Source: Kineosporia sp. R_H_3 (GTDB lineage Bacteria > Actinomycetota > Actinomycetes > Actinomycetales > Kineosporiaceae). From it: a DNA stretch of 64,000 nucleotides. The notes under the pieces were generated by a model. It was not told the DNA's origin. It saw nothing but the letters and a program-made list of their open reading frames with translations, and ran no database searches. Within the stretch, counting starts at the first letter, position 1. Each line of letters starts with the position of its first letter. This document shows positions 28,725 to 38,035 of this stretch, in pieces. The stretch is from assembly GCF_002198675.1 (NCBI RefSeq), contig NZ_MWLL01000191.1, forward strand, positions 129,947 to 193,946, read 5' to 3'. The position numbers and the translations under genes are program-made.

Positions 28725-30245
28725 TCAGCGGCCCCCGGTGAGCCCGGCCGCGAGCCGGTGGTAGGCCGCGCCCGCCTCGAGGTCGGCGCGGTGCCGACGG
28801 ATCGTCGTCCCGCTGTCGATGACCACGAGCTCGGAGGCGGCCATCCGCGCCAGGTGCTCCACCGCCGCGAGCGGGACGTCCGTCGTGAGGACCGTGTGAT
28901 GGCTGCCCGCGGCGAGCATCCAGGCCTCGGCGGAGGTGGCGAGGTCCGGCGCCGGCTCCCAGACCGCGCGGGCCACGGGCAGGTTCGGCAGCGCCTCGTC
29001 CGGCGCGACGACGGTGATCTCGTTGGCGACGAACCGGAAGCGGTCGCCCAGGTCGACGAGGCACACGACCCGGCCGGGGCCCGGCCGCCCGGTGAAGACC
29101 ATCCGGACCGGGTCCTCACGGCCGCCGATGCCCAGGGGATGGATCTCGATGCGGGGCGTGCCGTCGGCGATGCTCGGGCAGACCTCGAGCATGTGGGCGC
29201 CGAGGACGCGCTCCGGCCCCGGCCCGAAGTGGTACGTGTAGTCCTCCATGAAGGACGTGCCGCCGCCGGGCGTGGTCATCGCCTTCATCGTCGCGAGCAG
29301 CGCGGAGGTTTTCCAGTCGCCCTCGCCGCCGAAGCCGTACCCGTCGGCCATCAGCCGCTGCACGGCCAGGCCCGGGAGCTGGCGCAGGCCGCCGAGGTCC
29401 TCGAAGTTGCTGGTGAAGGCACCGAAGCCGCCGGCGGTGAGCAGGTGGCGCAGGGCGATCTCGATCTTCGCGCCGTAGACGAGGCTCTCGTGCCGGTCCC
29501 CGCCGCGGCGCAGCTCGGGTGCGACGTCGTACAGCTCCTCGTACTCCCCGGTGAGGGCTTCGGCGTCGGCGTCGGTCACCTCGGCGACGGCGTCGACGAG
29601 GCTGTTGACGCCGTACTGCTCGATCGACATCCCGAGCGCGAGCTGGGCGCCGGTCTTGTCCCCGTCGGTGACGGCGACGAAGCGCATGTTGTCGCCGAAC
29701 CGGGCCAGCCGCAGGGTGCGCATCGTGTGCCAGCCCAGGGCGGCCCGGGCCCAGTCGGTGACCTTGGCCGCCACCGCAGGACTCGTCGGGTGCCCCACGA
29801 CGATCGTCCGGGCGACGTTGGCGCGGGCCGCGAGGTGCGCCAGCTCGCGGTCGCCGTGGGCCGCCTGGTTGAGGTTCATGAAGTCCATGTCGATGGTCGA
29901 CCACGGCAGGGACTGGTTGGCCTGGGTGTGCAGGTGCAGCAGCGGCTTGTGCAGCACCTCGAACCCGGCGATCCACATCTTCGCCGGCGAGAAGGTGTGC
30001 ATCCAGACGACGACCCCGACGCAGTCGTCGTCCGACGTCGCGTCGAGCAGCGTGCGCCGGATCTGGTCAGCGGTGAGGACGACAGGCTTCCAGACCAGCT
30101 CGACGGGAGCCTGCAGCCCGTCCGCGAGCTGCCCGACCACCTGCCGCGACTGCTCGGCGACCTGCTCGAGCGTCTCGGGCCCGTACAGCGCCTGGCTGCC
30201 GGTCACGAACCACACGGTCTTGTTCGGCGTCTTTGCCTGGGACAC
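28725..30245 (-). CDS. araA: L-arabinose isomerase
   Basis: A 506-residue protein close to E. coli AraA in length and sequence. It converts L-arabinose to L-ribulose using Mn2+. Recognisable segments are [38 protein letters not shown] with the catalytic Glu, and MEDYTYHF with a metal Glu and His. The GTG at 30245 follows GGAGCC. It lies 8 nt after the araD stop and is the middle gene of araD-araA-araB. Confidence 0.96.
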   Translation of the reverse strand: MSQAKTPNKTVWFVTGSQALYGPETLEQVAEQSRQVVGQLADGLQAPVELVWKPVVLTADQIRRTLLDATSDDDCVGVVVWMHTFSPAKMWIAGFEVLHKPLLHLHTQANQSLPWSTIDMDFMNLNQAAHGDRELAHLAARANVARTIVVGHPTSPAVAAKVTDWARAALGWHTMRTLRLARFGDNMRFVAVTDGDKTGAQLALGMSIEQYGVNSLVDAVAEVTDADAEALTGEYEELYDVAPELRRGGDRHESLVYGAKIEIALRHLLTAGGFGAFTSNFEDLGGLRQLPGLAVQRLMADGYGFGGEGDWKTSALLATMKAMTTPGGGTSFMEDYTYHFGPGPERVLGAHMLEVCPSIADGTPRIEIHPLGIGGREDPVRMVFTGRPGPGRVVCLVDLGDRFRFVANEITVVAPDEALPNLPVARAVWEPAPDLATSAEAWMLAAGSHHTVLTTDVPLAAVEHLARMAASELVVIDSGTTIRRHRADLEAGAAYHRLAAGLTGGR

Positions 30246-30253
30246 GACGGCTC

Positions 30254-30928
30254 CTAGCGTCCGTAGACGTTCTGATAGCGGGTGTACAGCGAGTCGATGT
30301 CGCTCTGGTCGATCGGCAGCGGGTCGCCGAGCTGTCGTGCGACGTGCACGGTGCGGGCCACGTCCTCGCACATCACGGCGGCCTTGACCGCGGCCCTCGC
30401 GGTCGCGCCGACGGTGAAGACGCCGTGGTTGCGCATGAGGACGGCCGGGGAGCGGCTCGCGCGCAGGGTCTCGACGATGCCGCGCCCGATCGAGTCGTCG
30501 CCGATGAGCGCGAAGGGCCCGACCGGGATGTCGCCGCCGAACTCGTCCGCCGCCATCGTGAGGACGCACGGCACGGGTTCGCCGCGCGCGGCCCAGGCGG
30601 TCGCGTACGTCGAGTGCGTGTGGACGACGCCGCCGACCTGCGGCAGGTGCTTGTAGACGTAGGCGTGCGCCGCGGTGTCGGAGGACGGCGTCCGCCCGCC
30701 GTCGACGAGGACGCCGTCGAGGTCGGTGACGACCATCGCGTCCGGCGAGAGCTCGTCGTACGACACCCCGGAGGGCTTGATGACGAGCAGGTCGGCGCCG
30801 GGCACCCGGGCCGACACGTTGCCGGCCGTCCACACGACGAGCCCGTAGCGCGTCAGCTCCGCGTGCAGCGCCGACACCTCGGCCCGCAGTCGCGCCACCG
30901 TCGCCGCGACGTCCGCGATCACGCTCAT
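30254..30928 (-). CDS. araD: L-ribulose-5-phosphate 4-epimerase
   Basis: A 224-residue class II aldolase-fold epimerase that turns L-ribulose 5-phosphate into D-xylulose 5-phosphate. Zinc ligands are in [12 protein letters not shown] and RNHGVFTVG, and the phosphate-binding segments are AGNVSAR and [10 protein letters not shown]. The ATG at 30928 is preferred with GGAG upstream. An ATG at 30991 would overlap the promoter -35 box. First gene of the operon. Confidence 0.93.
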   Translation of the reverse strand: MSVIADVAATVARLRAEVSALHAELTRYGLVVWTAGNVSARVPGADLLVIKPSGVSYDELSPDAMVVTDLDGVLVDGGRTPSSDTAAHAYVYKHLPQVGGVVHTHSTYATAWAARGEPVPCVLTMAADEFGGDIPVGPFALIGDDSIGRGIVETLRASRSPAVLMRNHGVFTVGATARAAVKAAVMCEDVARTVHVARQLGDPLPIDQSDIDSLYTRYQNVYGR

Positions 30929-30962
30929 GCCACTCCGTCCCGCGTCGGTCGTCCTGCGCAGA

Positions 30963-30991
30963 TTGTTAGCGCTCGACAATTCCGTCGTCAA
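30963..30991 (-). promoter_or_regulatory. araDAB promoter with overlapping LacI-type operator
   Basis: On the minus strand TTGACG (30991-30986), a 17-nt spacer and TAACAA (30968-30963) form the likely promoter. The site TTGTTAGCGCTCGACAA (plus strand, 30963-30979) covers the -10 box and much of the spacer. Its left half matches TGTTAGCGCT exactly and the right half is displaced by one base. A bound LacI protein would exclude polymerase. Confidence 0.6.
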
Positions 30992-31062
30992 GAAGCAATC
31001 GCCGACCGGTCAACGCTTCGCGAGCCGTCGGAGGCCGGACCAGGACGACGGTCCGGGTCTCG

Positions 31063-31099
31063 TAGTGAGCACTAACAGGCGGCTGGCTATCATGCAGCC
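31063..31099 (+). promoter_or_regulatory. Promoter and operator of the divergent lacI gene
   Basis: AGTGAGCACTAACA (31064-31077; reverse complement TGTTAGTGCTCACT) is a LacI-type operator covering the -35 position. TATCAT (31088-31093) is a good -10 box, followed after 6 nt by the GTG start at 31100. No Shine-Dalgarno sequence exists, so the transcript is probably leaderless and autoregulated. Confidence 0.58.
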
Positions 31100-32149
31100 G
31101 TGACCCAGAGCCGCCCCGGGCCGTCCGGCATGACCGGCGGCAAGCAGACGCGCGACCCGTCCATGGCCGACGTCGCAGGGCTGGCGGGGGTCTCCCACCA
31201 GACGGTGTCCCGGGTGCTCAACGACCACCCGAACGTCAGCGACCGCACCCGGCTGCGGGTGCTCGCGGCGATCCAGGAGCTCGGGTACCGGCCCAACCGG
31301 GCCGCCCGGGCACTGGCGACCGGGCGCTCGGACACGGTCGGGATCATCGCCCAGGGGTCGACCCTCTACGGCCCGGCCTCCATGCAGACCGCCTTCGGCC
31401 AGGCCGCGGCGGACGCCGGGTTCGCGGTGAGCGTGGCGAGCCTGCGCGAGCTCGACGGCGCGTCGATCTCGCAGGGGATCGACAGCCTGCTGGCGCAGCA
31501 GGTCTGCGGGATCGCGATCCTCGCCCCGGTGGCGACGCCGGACCTCGCGCTGGCGTCGATCGCGCGGGACCTGCCGCTGGTCCTCATCGACGCCGGCCCG
31601 GACGTCGACCGCAGCGTCGTCTCGGTCGACCAGGCGCTCGGCGCCCGGCTCGCGACCGAGCACCTGCTCGGGCTCGGGCACCAGACCGTGTGGCACGTCA
31701 GCGGCCCCGCCGGCTGGTTCGACAGCACGGGCCGGATCGAGGGCTGGCGGCGCACGCTCGAGGAGGCGGGCCGCGAGGTGCCTCCGCTGCTGCCGGCGGA
31801 CTGGACGGCGGCCGCGGGCTACGAGGCCGGCCAGGTCATCGCGCGCATGCCCGACGTGACGGCCGTGTTCGCCGCGAACGACCACCTGGCCCTGGGCATC
31901 CTGCGGGCGCTCGGGGAGCACGGTCGGCGGGTCCCCGAGGACGTCAGCGTGGTCGGCTTCGACGACGTCCCGGAGTCGGCCTACTTCCGCCCGCCGCTGA
32001 CGACGGTCCGGCAGGACTTCGCGGCCCTGGCCCGGACGGCGCTCGACGTCCTGCTGGGCCACGTCCACGAGCCCACCGGGCCGCACCGGACGACGATCCG
32101 CCCCGAGCTCGTCGTCCGGGCCTCGACGGCTCCGCCGCCCCGGGGCTGA
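31100..32149 (+). CDS. LacI-family regulator of the arabinose genes (AraR-like)
   Basis: A 349-residue LacI/GalR protein. The helix-turn-helix reads MADVAGLAGVSHQTVSRVL and the hinge RPNRAARALA. The effector domain ends with VVGFDDVPESAYF. It is divergent from araDAB and converges with galM, whose stop lies 6 nt beyond its own. A LacI-type arabinose repressor is known in Corynebacterium. The position and the shared operators make this the likely repressor of araDAB, the importer and galM, released by L-arabinose. A GTG leaderless start fits the -10 box spacing. Confidence 0.9.
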   Translation: MTQSRPGPSGMTGGKQTRDPSMADVAGLAGVSHQTVSRVLNDHPNVSDRTRLRVLAAIQELGYRPNRAARALATGRSDTVGIIAQGSTLYGPASMQTAFGQAAADAGFAVSVASLRELDGASISQGIDSLLAQQVCGIAILAPVATPDLALASIARDLPLVLIDAGPDVDRSVVSVDQALGARLATEHLLGLGHQTVWHVSGPAGWFDSTGRIEGWRRTLEEAGREVPPLLPADWTAAAGYEAGQVIARMPDVTAVFAANDHLALGILRALGEHGRRVPEDVSVVGFDDVPESAYFRPPLTTVRQDFAALARTALDVLLGHVHEPTGPHRTTIRPELVVRASTAPPPRG

Positions 32150-32155
32150 CGCCCG

Positions 32156-33163
32156 CTACGCGCCGGGGACGAGCGGTTCGAAGGTCCACCGGATCCGGCG
32201 CAGCCACGTCTGCCCGGGGAGCAGCTCGCACGACCCGAAGGCCGGCTTGTTCGGCGTGTCCGGGAAGTCCTGCGGCTCCAGGCAGAGCCCGTCGCCCTGG
32301 CGGATCGGCGCACCGTCGAGCCCGCGGGTGGACCCGTCGAGGAAGTTGCCCGTGTAGACCTGCAGCCCCGGTGCGTCGCTGTGGACGGTCAGGCGCAGGT
32401 CCGGCACCTCGAGCACGGCCACCACCCGCAGCCCCGTGCCGTCGGGGACGAGGTTGTGGTCGATCCCCCGGGGGGCGGTGAGCACGTCGTCGTCCGGTCG
32501 CCGGACCGCCGTGCCGATCCGCGTCGGCACGCGCAGGTCGAGCGCCGTCCCGGCGACGGGGGCGACCTCGCCGGTCGGGATGAGTAGGTCGTCCGTGGGC
32601 GTGTACGAGTCGGCCGGGACCGTCAGCAGATGGTCGTCGATCGAGCCGCGACCGGCCAGGTTGAAGTAGGCGTGGTTGGTGAGGCTCACGACCGTGGGCG
32701 CGTCGCAGGTGGCCCGCAGCTCGAGCCCGACGCCGTCCGGGTGCACCTGGTAGACGGACGTCGCGTGCACCGTACCGGGGAAGCCCTGGTCGCCGTCCGG
32801 GCTCGTCAGCGCGTACTCCACCCGGTCCGCCGTGGACGACACGACCGTCCAGACCCGGGCCCCGAAGCCGGCCGCGCCGCCGTGGAGCGTGTTGCCGTTC
32901 TCGTTGGCGGACAGGGGGTACGAGCGACCGCCCAGCTCGAGGCGGGCCCCCGAGATCCGGTTCGCGAACCGCCCCACCGTCGCGCCCATGTGGTCGCCCG
33001 CCGCCGCGTACTCGGCCACCTCCCGGTGCCCCAGGACGACCTCGCGGGGGCCCGTGCCGGCCTCGACCCGCAGCCGCCGGACCCGGGCCCCGGTCGCCAG
33101 GGTCTCCAGGAGGACGCCGCCCGCGGAGCAGGTCACGATCTCGTTCTCGTCTCGGTGCGGCAC
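32156..33163 (-). CDS. galM: Aldose 1-epimerase
   Basis: A 335-residue mutarotase that interconverts alpha and beta anomers of aldoses. Motifs are GRFANRISGARL, the catalytic His in LTNHAYFNLAG, and the catalytic Glu in CLEPQDFPDTPN. The GTG at 33163 has GAAGAGG 7 nt upstream. A consensus LacI-type operator in its promoter places it in the arabinose regulon, where it would speed conversion to the anomer used by AraA. Confidence 0.9.
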   Translation of the reverse strand: MPHRDENEIVTCSAGGVLLETLATGARVRRLRVEAGTGPREVVLGHREVAEYAAAGDHMGATVGRFANRISGARLELGGRSYPLSANENGNTLHGGAAGFGARVWTVVSSTADRVEYALTSPDGDQGFPGTVHATSVYQVHPDGVGLELRATCDAPTVVSLTNHAYFNLAGRGSIDDHLLTVPADSYTPTDDLLIPTGEVAPVAGTALDLRVPTRIGTAVRRPDDDVLTAPRGIDHNLVPDGTGLRVVAVLEVPDLRLTVHSDAPGLQVYTGNFLDGSTRGLDGAPIRQGDGLCLEPQDFPDTPNKPAFGSCELLPGQTWLRRIRWTFEPLVPGA

Positions 33164-33206
33164 GGGGCAGCCTCTTCCGGTCGGCGCGGGCGACGATGCA
33201 CGCGAA

Positions 33207-33237
33207 AGCATAGTTAGCGCTAACAGCCCTGCGTCAA
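33207..33237 (-). promoter_or_regulatory. galM promoter with consensus LacI-type operator
   Basis: On the minus strand TTGACG (33237-33232) and TATGCT (33212-33207) are separated by 19 nt. The spacer holds the perfect 12-bp palindrome GTTAGCGCTAAC (33213-33224), adjacent to the -10 box. This is the best copy of the operator shared with the arabinose genes. Confidence 0.62.
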
Positions 33238-33273
33238 CAGTCAGTTCCGGATCCTGCGGCCCGACCGGCCGCC

Positions 33274-34383
33274 TCACCGGACGACCCGGGCACCCCCGCC
33301 GTCGACGAGCCGCCGGACCTCCGCGAGCGTGGCCATCGAGGTGTCCCCCGGCGTCGTCATCGCGAGCGCGCCGTGCGCGGCGCCGTACTCGACCGCCTGC
33401 GCGACGTCCAGCCCGCCGAGCAGCCCGTAGACGAGCCCGGAGGCGAAGCTGTCGCCGCCCCCGACGCGGTCGAGGATCTCCAGGTCGGGCCGCGGCGTGG
33501 CCCGGTGCAGCCGGCCGCCGGCCCAGGCGACCGCGCCCCAGTCGTTCCGGGTCGCCGACCGCACCTCCCGCAACGTCGTCGCGACGACGGACAGGTGCGG
33601 CAGCTCGGCGACGACGCCGTCGATCATCGTCGCGAACGCGTCGACGTCGAGGCCGGTGAGGCTCGCGTCCAGGCCGGGCACCTCGAACCCGAGGGCCGCG
33701 CTGAAGTCCTCCTCGTTGCCGATGAGGACGTCGACGTGCTCCACGAGACGCCGGTTGACCTCACGGGCCCGCGCGGGCCCGCCGAAGTCGCGCCACAGGC
33801 TCGGCCGGTAGTTGAGGTCGAAGGAGACGACGGTGCCGTGCCGGCGGGCGGCGGACATGGCCGCCTCGGCGACGTCCGCGGTGCGCTCGCCGAGGGCGGC
33901 GAAGATGCCCCCGGTGTGCAGCCAGCGGACCCTGTCGACGCCGAACAGGTGGTCCCAGTCGACGTCGTCGGGCCGCATGAGGGAGGCCGCGGTGTGCCCG
34001 CGGTCGGAGACGCCGACGGCACCCCGCACGCCGAAGCCGCGCTCGGTGAAGTTCAGGCCGTTGCGCACCGAGCGCCCCAGCCCGTCGTACGGCACCCACC
34101 GCACCAGCGCGGTGTCGACCCCTCCGGTGCAGATGAGGTCCTCGACGAGGCGGCCCACCTCGTTGTCCGCCAGCGCGGTGACGACCGCCGTCCGCAGCCC
34201 GAAGCACTTGCGCAGCCCGCGGGCGACGTTGTACTCGCCGCCACCCTCCCAGACCCGCAGCTGCCGCGCGGTCCGGATCCGGCCCTCGCCCGGGTCGAGG
34301 CGGAGCATCACCTCGCCGAGAGCCACGGCGTCCCAACGGCACCCGTCCGGCGGCCGGGTCGTGACGACCGGTCCGCCGGTCAC
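33274..34383 (-). CDS. kdgK: 2-keto-3-deoxygluconate kinase (PfkB family)
   Basis: A 369-residue PfkB/ribokinase-family sugar kinase. The N-terminal GEVMLRLDP and GGEYNVARGL, the YRPSLW segment, and the C-terminal anion hole GGGDSFASGLVYG fit KdgK. It phosphorylates 2-keto-3-deoxygluconate to KDPG. The GTG start overlaps the aldolase stop by 4 nt (GTGA). It is the last gene of the hexonate operon. Confidence 0.87.
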   Translation of the reverse strand: MTGGPVVTTRPPDGCRWDAVALGEVMLRLDPGEGRIRTARQLRVWEGGGEYNVARGLRKCFGLRTAVVTALADNEVGRLVEDLICTGGVDTALVRWVPYDGLGRSVRNGLNFTERGFGVRGAVGVSDRGHTAASLMRPDDVDWDHLFGVDRVRWLHTGGIFAALGERTADVAEAAMSAARRHGTVVSFDLNYRPSLWRDFGGPARAREVNRRLVEHVDVLIGNEEDFSAALGFEVPGLDASLTGLDVDAFATMIDGVVAELPHLSVVATTLREVRSATRNDWGAVAWAGGRLHRATPRPDLEILDRVGGGDSFASGLVYGLLGGLDVAQAVEYGAAHGALAMTTPGDTSMATLAEVRRLVDGGGARVVR

Positions 34384-35066
34384 GGCCGGACCTCGCGGGC
34401 GATGGCGACGCACTCCTGCGTCAGCCGCCGGACCTCGTCGTAGCGGCCGGCCCGGACCAGCGGGGCCGCCACCATCCAGCTGCCGCCCACCGCGGCCACC
34501 GCGTCGACCGCGAGGTACTCGGCGAGGTCGGCCGCCCGGACGCCGCCGGTCGGCAGGACCTGCAGGCCCGGGAACGGTGCAGCGAGGTCGCGCACACCGC
34601 CCGGGCCTCCGAGCCGGCCCGCGGGAAACACCTTGACGACGTCGACGCCGGCGTCGAGCGCCCGCATGATCTCGGTGGCCGTGGCCACCCCCGGCAGGAC
34701 GGGCACGCCACGCGCGCGGCAGCGGGCGAGGACCTGCTCGCTCAGACCGGGGCTGACGACGAACCGCGCCCCCGCGTCGACCACCTCGTCGACCTGGGCG
34801 CCGGTCCGGACGCTGCCGGCGCCCACGACCGTGCCGGGCTCGCGGGCGAAGGCGCGCAGGGCGTCCAGCGCACCGGGGGTGCGCAGGGTGACCTCGGCGC
34901 ACGGCAGCCCGCCGTCGCGCAGCGCGGCGGCCAGCTCGGGGACCTCGCGGGCCGAGTCGAGGACGACGACGGGCACCACGGGGATGCCGGCGAGCAGGTC
35001 GGTGATCGGGCCGCCGGCGGCGCCCGGCGGGACGGGGGCGACGGAGGGGCTGGTGTGACCGGTGAT
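34380..35066 (-). CDS. eda: KDPG aldolase, apparently starting at ATC
   Basis: A class I aldolase of about 228 residues that splits KDPG into pyruvate and glyceraldehyde 3-phosphate. Motifs are EVTLRTPGALDAL, the Schiff-base Lys in VKVFPAG, and LPTGGV. No ATG, GTG or TTG exists in frame before the first conserved strand (IPVVPVVVL). A strong ribosome site AAGGAAGG (35081-35074) lies 7 nt before an ATC at 35066, just after the reductase stop. Starting there gives a normal N-terminus. A GTG inside IPVVPVV would remove the first strand. Confidence 0.83.
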   Translation of the reverse strand: MTGHTSPSVAPVPPGAAGGPITDLLAGIPVVPVVVLDSAREVPELAAALRDGGLPCAEVTLRTPGALDALRAFAREPGTVVGAGSVRTGAQVDEVVDAGARFVVSPGLSEQVLARCRARGVPVLPGVATATEIMRALDAGVDVVKVFPAGRLGGPGGVRDLAAPFPGLQVLPTGGVRAADLAEYLAVDAVAAVGGSWMVAAPLVRAGRYDEVRRLTQECVAIAREVRP

Positions 35067-35070
35067 GGCG

Positions 35071-36516
35071 CTACCTTCCTTCCACGGTCGAGGGTCCGGG
35101 TGCCGTCGGGACGGGCGCCGGGGCGCCGTCCCAGAGCGTGCGGACGGCGTTACGCACGTGCGCGAGGTACGCCCGCTCGAGCGGGTCGGCGGGGTCGAGC
35201 AGACCCGGCAGGGTGAGGAGCCGGTCGGCCGCGACGTCCGGGGAGGGCGCTGCGCCCGGCGGGTGCCCGGCGGCCCTGAGGGCGGCGTCCACGACGCCGA
35301 GGCCGGGCGCCCGGGGGCCCGCCACGCACACCACCCAGGCGGCGAGCAGCCGGGCGCAGACCGGTGCCGCCAGCCCGGCGGCGAGGCGCGCCCGGACCGT
35401 CGGCAGCACCCGCACGGCGAGCTTCTGCGAGCCGTCCCCGGCCACCTTCGCGGTCGTGTAGGGCAGCGCCGCGTTCGAGAAGCGGCGCAGCACGTCCTCG
35501 GCGTAGGTCGGGAGGTCCCAGCCCGGTGGGCACTCCAGCGTCGGGAGCACCTCACGGGCGAGCAGGTCCTCGACGGCGGCCAGCAGCGCCGGGTCCCGGG
35601 CGGCCTGCGCCACGAACCGGTGCCCGGCGAGCAGCCCCCAGTAGGCGAACGCCGAGTGCGCGGCGTTGAGGACGCGCAGCTTCGCGTGCTCGTAGGCCGT
35701 GACGTCGGCGACGAGCTCGACGCCGGCGAGCTCCCACCGCGGCCGGCCGGTCGGGAACACGTCCTCGAGCACCCACTGCGAGAACGGCTCGGTGACGACG
35801 GGCCAGGCGTCGTCCACGCCCGCGGCGGCGAGCCGGACCCGGTCGGCGTCGGTCGTCGCCGGCACCATCCGGTCGACCATGGACGACGGGAAGGCCACCC
35901 CGCCACGGATCCACTCCGCCAGCCGGGGGTCGAGGCACTCCGCGAACCCCTCGAGGACCCGGGCGACCGCTGCGCCGTTGCCGGGCAGGTTGTCGCAGGA
36001 GGCCACGGTGAACGGCGCCGTGCCGGCCGCCCGCCGCAGGCGCAGGGCCTCGACGAGCAGCCCGGGCAGCGAGCGGGGTGCCGTGGGCGCGCCGAGGTCG
36101 TGCCGGACCTCCGGCCGGTCGACGTCGAGCGGGCCGCCCGGCGCGACCGCGCAGTACCCGTGCTCGGTGACCGTCACCGTCACGACCGTCACGGCGGGGT
36201 CGGTCAGCGCGGCCAGGGCCGCCCCGACGTCCTCGGACGCGACGGCGATGTCGAGGACCGACCCGACGGGCCGGACCCGCTCCACCGTGCCGCGCTCCAC
36301 CACGTGGTAGACGAAACCGTCGGGCGCCAGCGCGTCCCGCACAGCGGGCGAGCGCAGCGAGATGCCTTGCACGGCGCCGGTCCGCTCGCCGGTGCGCAGC
36401 ACGGTGTCGCAGTAGACCGCCTGGTGCGCGCGGTGGAAGACCCCCGGCCCGATGTGGACGACGGTCGGCCGGAGCCGGCTGCGGTCGTATCCGGTCCACC
36501 GCGGGGGGCGGGTCAT
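35071..36516 (-). CDS. Tagaturonate/fructuronate reductase (mannitol dehydrogenase family)
   Basis: A 481-residue polyol-dehydrogenase-family protein. The N-terminal HIGPGVFHRAHQAVY is the NAD-binding loop. Catalytic Lys and Asn/His lie in VTEPFSQWVLED and AYEHAKLRVLNAAHSAFAY. It reduces a keto-uronate to an aldonate (D-tagaturonate to D-altronate, or D-fructuronate to D-mannonate). The UxaA-type dehydratase next to it, which acts on altronate, favours tagaturonate. Its start overlaps the dehydratase stop (ATGA). Confidence 0.85.
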   Translation of the reverse strand: MTRPPRWTGYDRSRLRPTVVHIGPGVFHRAHQAVYCDTVLRTGERTGAVQGISLRSPAVRDALAPDGFVYHVVERGTVERVRPVGSVLDIAVASEDVGAALAALTDPAVTVVTVTVTEHGYCAVAPGGPLDVDRPEVRHDLGAPTAPRSLPGLLVEALRLRRAAGTAPFTVASCDNLPGNGAAVARVLEGFAECLDPRLAEWIRGGVAFPSSMVDRMVPATTDADRVRLAAAGVDDAWPVVTEPFSQWVLEDVFPTGRPRWELAGVELVADVTAYEHAKLRVLNAAHSAFAYWGLLAGHRFVAQAARDPALLAAVEDLLAREVLPTLECPPGWDLPTYAEDVLRRFSNAALPYTTAKVAGDGSQKLAVRVLPTVRARLAAGLAAPVCARLLAAWVVCVAGPRAPGLGVVDAALRAAGHPPGAAPSPDVAADRLLTLPGLLDPADPLERAYLAHVRNAVRTLWDGAPAPVPTAPGPSTVEGR

Positions 36517-37721
36517 CGCACCGTCGGCAGGCACGCCGGCCCGGTCGGCTCGCTCGACTTGTAGGTGAGCACGAACTCCCGGTGGCCCAGCTCCTCGCTC
36601 GCGGTGGGCCGGCCGGCGGCGACCGCGTGCAGCAGGCCGAGGACCTCGTCGGCGACGTCGTCGATCCCCTCGCGGCCTTCGAGGATCCGGCCGGCGTCGA
36701 CGTCCATGTCGTCGCTCATCCGGCGGTAGGTCTCGGGGTTGGCGCAGATCTTGAGCACCGGCGACACCGCCGAACCCACCACCGACCCGCGCCCGGTCGT
36801 GAACAGCACCACGTGCGACCCGGCGGCGACGAGCTCGGCGATCTCGGCGTTGTCGTTGATGTTCGGGAACCCCCATCGCGGCGGGCCCTCGGGGACGACG
36901 TCGAGCAGGTACAGCCCGGGCGCCGGGACCCGTTGCCCGGGCGTGACGACACCGTGGATCGGCCCGCTGCCGGACTTCGAGTACGCCCCGAGCGACTTCT
37001 CCTCGAGCGTCGTGAGCCCGCCCTCGGCGTTGCCGGGCGAGAAGCTGCCGTGCCCCATCGCCGTGTAGTAGGCGGCCGCCTTCTCGACCCGGGCGACGAT
37101 CTGCGCGCCGAGCTCCGCGGTGACGGCCCGCTCGGCCATGTGCTGCTCGCACCCGATGAGCTCGCCGGTCTCCTCGAAGACCGCCGTCCCGCCGGCGGCG
37201 ACGAGCCGGTCGAAGACCCGGCCGACCACGGGGTTCGCGGTGATCCCGCTCGTGCCGTCCGAGCCGCCGCAGATGGTCCCGACCACGAGGTCCGCCAGGG
37301 TGAACGGCACCGTCCGGGCGTCCGCGGACCGGGCCCGGGTCTCGTCGACCCAGGCCCGGCCGCGGGCCACGGTGGCCCGGGTGCCGCCCTCGGCCTGGAT
37401 GACGAACGTCGCCACCGGTCGGCCGGAGGCGGCCACGGCGTACGCGAGCCCCTCCCGGTCGAACCCCTCGCAGCCCAGCGAGACGAGTGCCACGGCACCG
37501 ACGTTCGGGTGGGTGCAGAGCAGCTCGAGCATCCGGTGGGCGTAGCTGCTCGGGTAGCAGCCCCCGAAGCCGATGACGTGGACGTCGTCGCGGCCGGCGG
37601 CGATGGCGTCCGCGACGGCGCGCGCGCACTCGACGAGGTAGACGACGGCGACGACGTCGCGGATGCCGACCCGGCCGTCGGTCCGGGGGTAGCCGAGCAA
37701 CGGCGCGGGGGGCGTGGTCAC
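36513..37721 (-). CDS. Altronate dehydratase large subunit (UxaA C-terminal part)
   Basis: A 402-residue UxaA-family dehydratase body. Conserved parts are GFGGCYPSSYAH, the GCEGFDREG Cys segment, CGGSDGTSGITANP, ETGELIGCEQHMAERA and FTTGRGSVVG. It dehydrates D-altronate to 2-keto-3-deoxygluconate with iron. In E. coli both parts are one protein; here the SAF domain is a separate gene that overlaps this GTG start by 4 nt, as in many Gram-positive bacteria. A galactarate-dehydratase-like role is the alternative. Confidence 0.87.
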   Translation of the reverse strand: MTTPPAPLLGYPRTDGRVGIRDVVAVVYLVECARAVADAIAAGRDDVHVIGFGGCYPSSYAHRMLELLCTHPNVGAVALVSLGCEGFDREGLAYAVAASGRPVATFVIQAEGGTRATVARGRAWVDETRARSADARTVPFTLADLVVGTICGGSDGTSGITANPVVGRVFDRLVAAGGTAVFEETGELIGCEQHMAERAVTAELGAQIVARVEKAAAYYTAMGHGSFSPGNAEGGLTTLEEKSLGAYSKSGSGPIHGVVTPGQRVPAPGLYLLDVVPEGPPRWGFPNINDNAEIAELVAAGSHVVLFTTGRGSVVGSAVSPVLKICANPETYRRMSDDMDVDAGRILEGREGIDDVADEVLGLLHAVAAGRPTASEELGHREFVLTYKSSEPTGPACLPTVR

Positions 37722-38035
37722 TCCTCACCGCCGCGGTGCGCGAAGGTCACGATGTAGTCGCTCCTGAGGTTGTGGGTGTGGACCCAGTCCCCGGCGGCCA
37801 CCGGGGCGGTCGTCGAGCCGATGGACATCCCCGACCGGACGACGTGCTCGCCGGCGGCGATGGCCCGCACCGCGACCTTGTGGCCCAGGCGCAGCGGCCC
37901 GGTCGTGCGCAGCACCCGGCCGTCCGACGTCCGCCACGGGCCCGCGGCGAGGTCCCGGACGGCGACCGCCACGTCGTCGCCGGTCGCGAGCAGCAGCAGG
38001 TCGTAGGGGCCGTCGGCGGCCGGCGACCCGGTCAC
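37718..38035 (-). CDS. Altronate dehydratase small subunit (SAF domain)
   Basis: A 105-residue SAF-domain protein equal to the UxaA N-terminus. Recognisable segments are LGHKVAVRAIAAGEHVVRSG and VHTHNLRSDY. It forms the flexible lid of the two-part altronate dehydratase with the downstream subunit. GTG start, overlapping both neighbours by 4 nt. Confidence 0.86.
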   Translation of the reverse strand: MTGSPAADGPYDLLLLATGDDVAVAVRDLAAGPWRTSDGRVLRTTGPLRLGHKVAVRAIAAGEHVVRSGMSIGSTTAPVAAGDWVHTHNLRSDYIVTFAHRGGEE

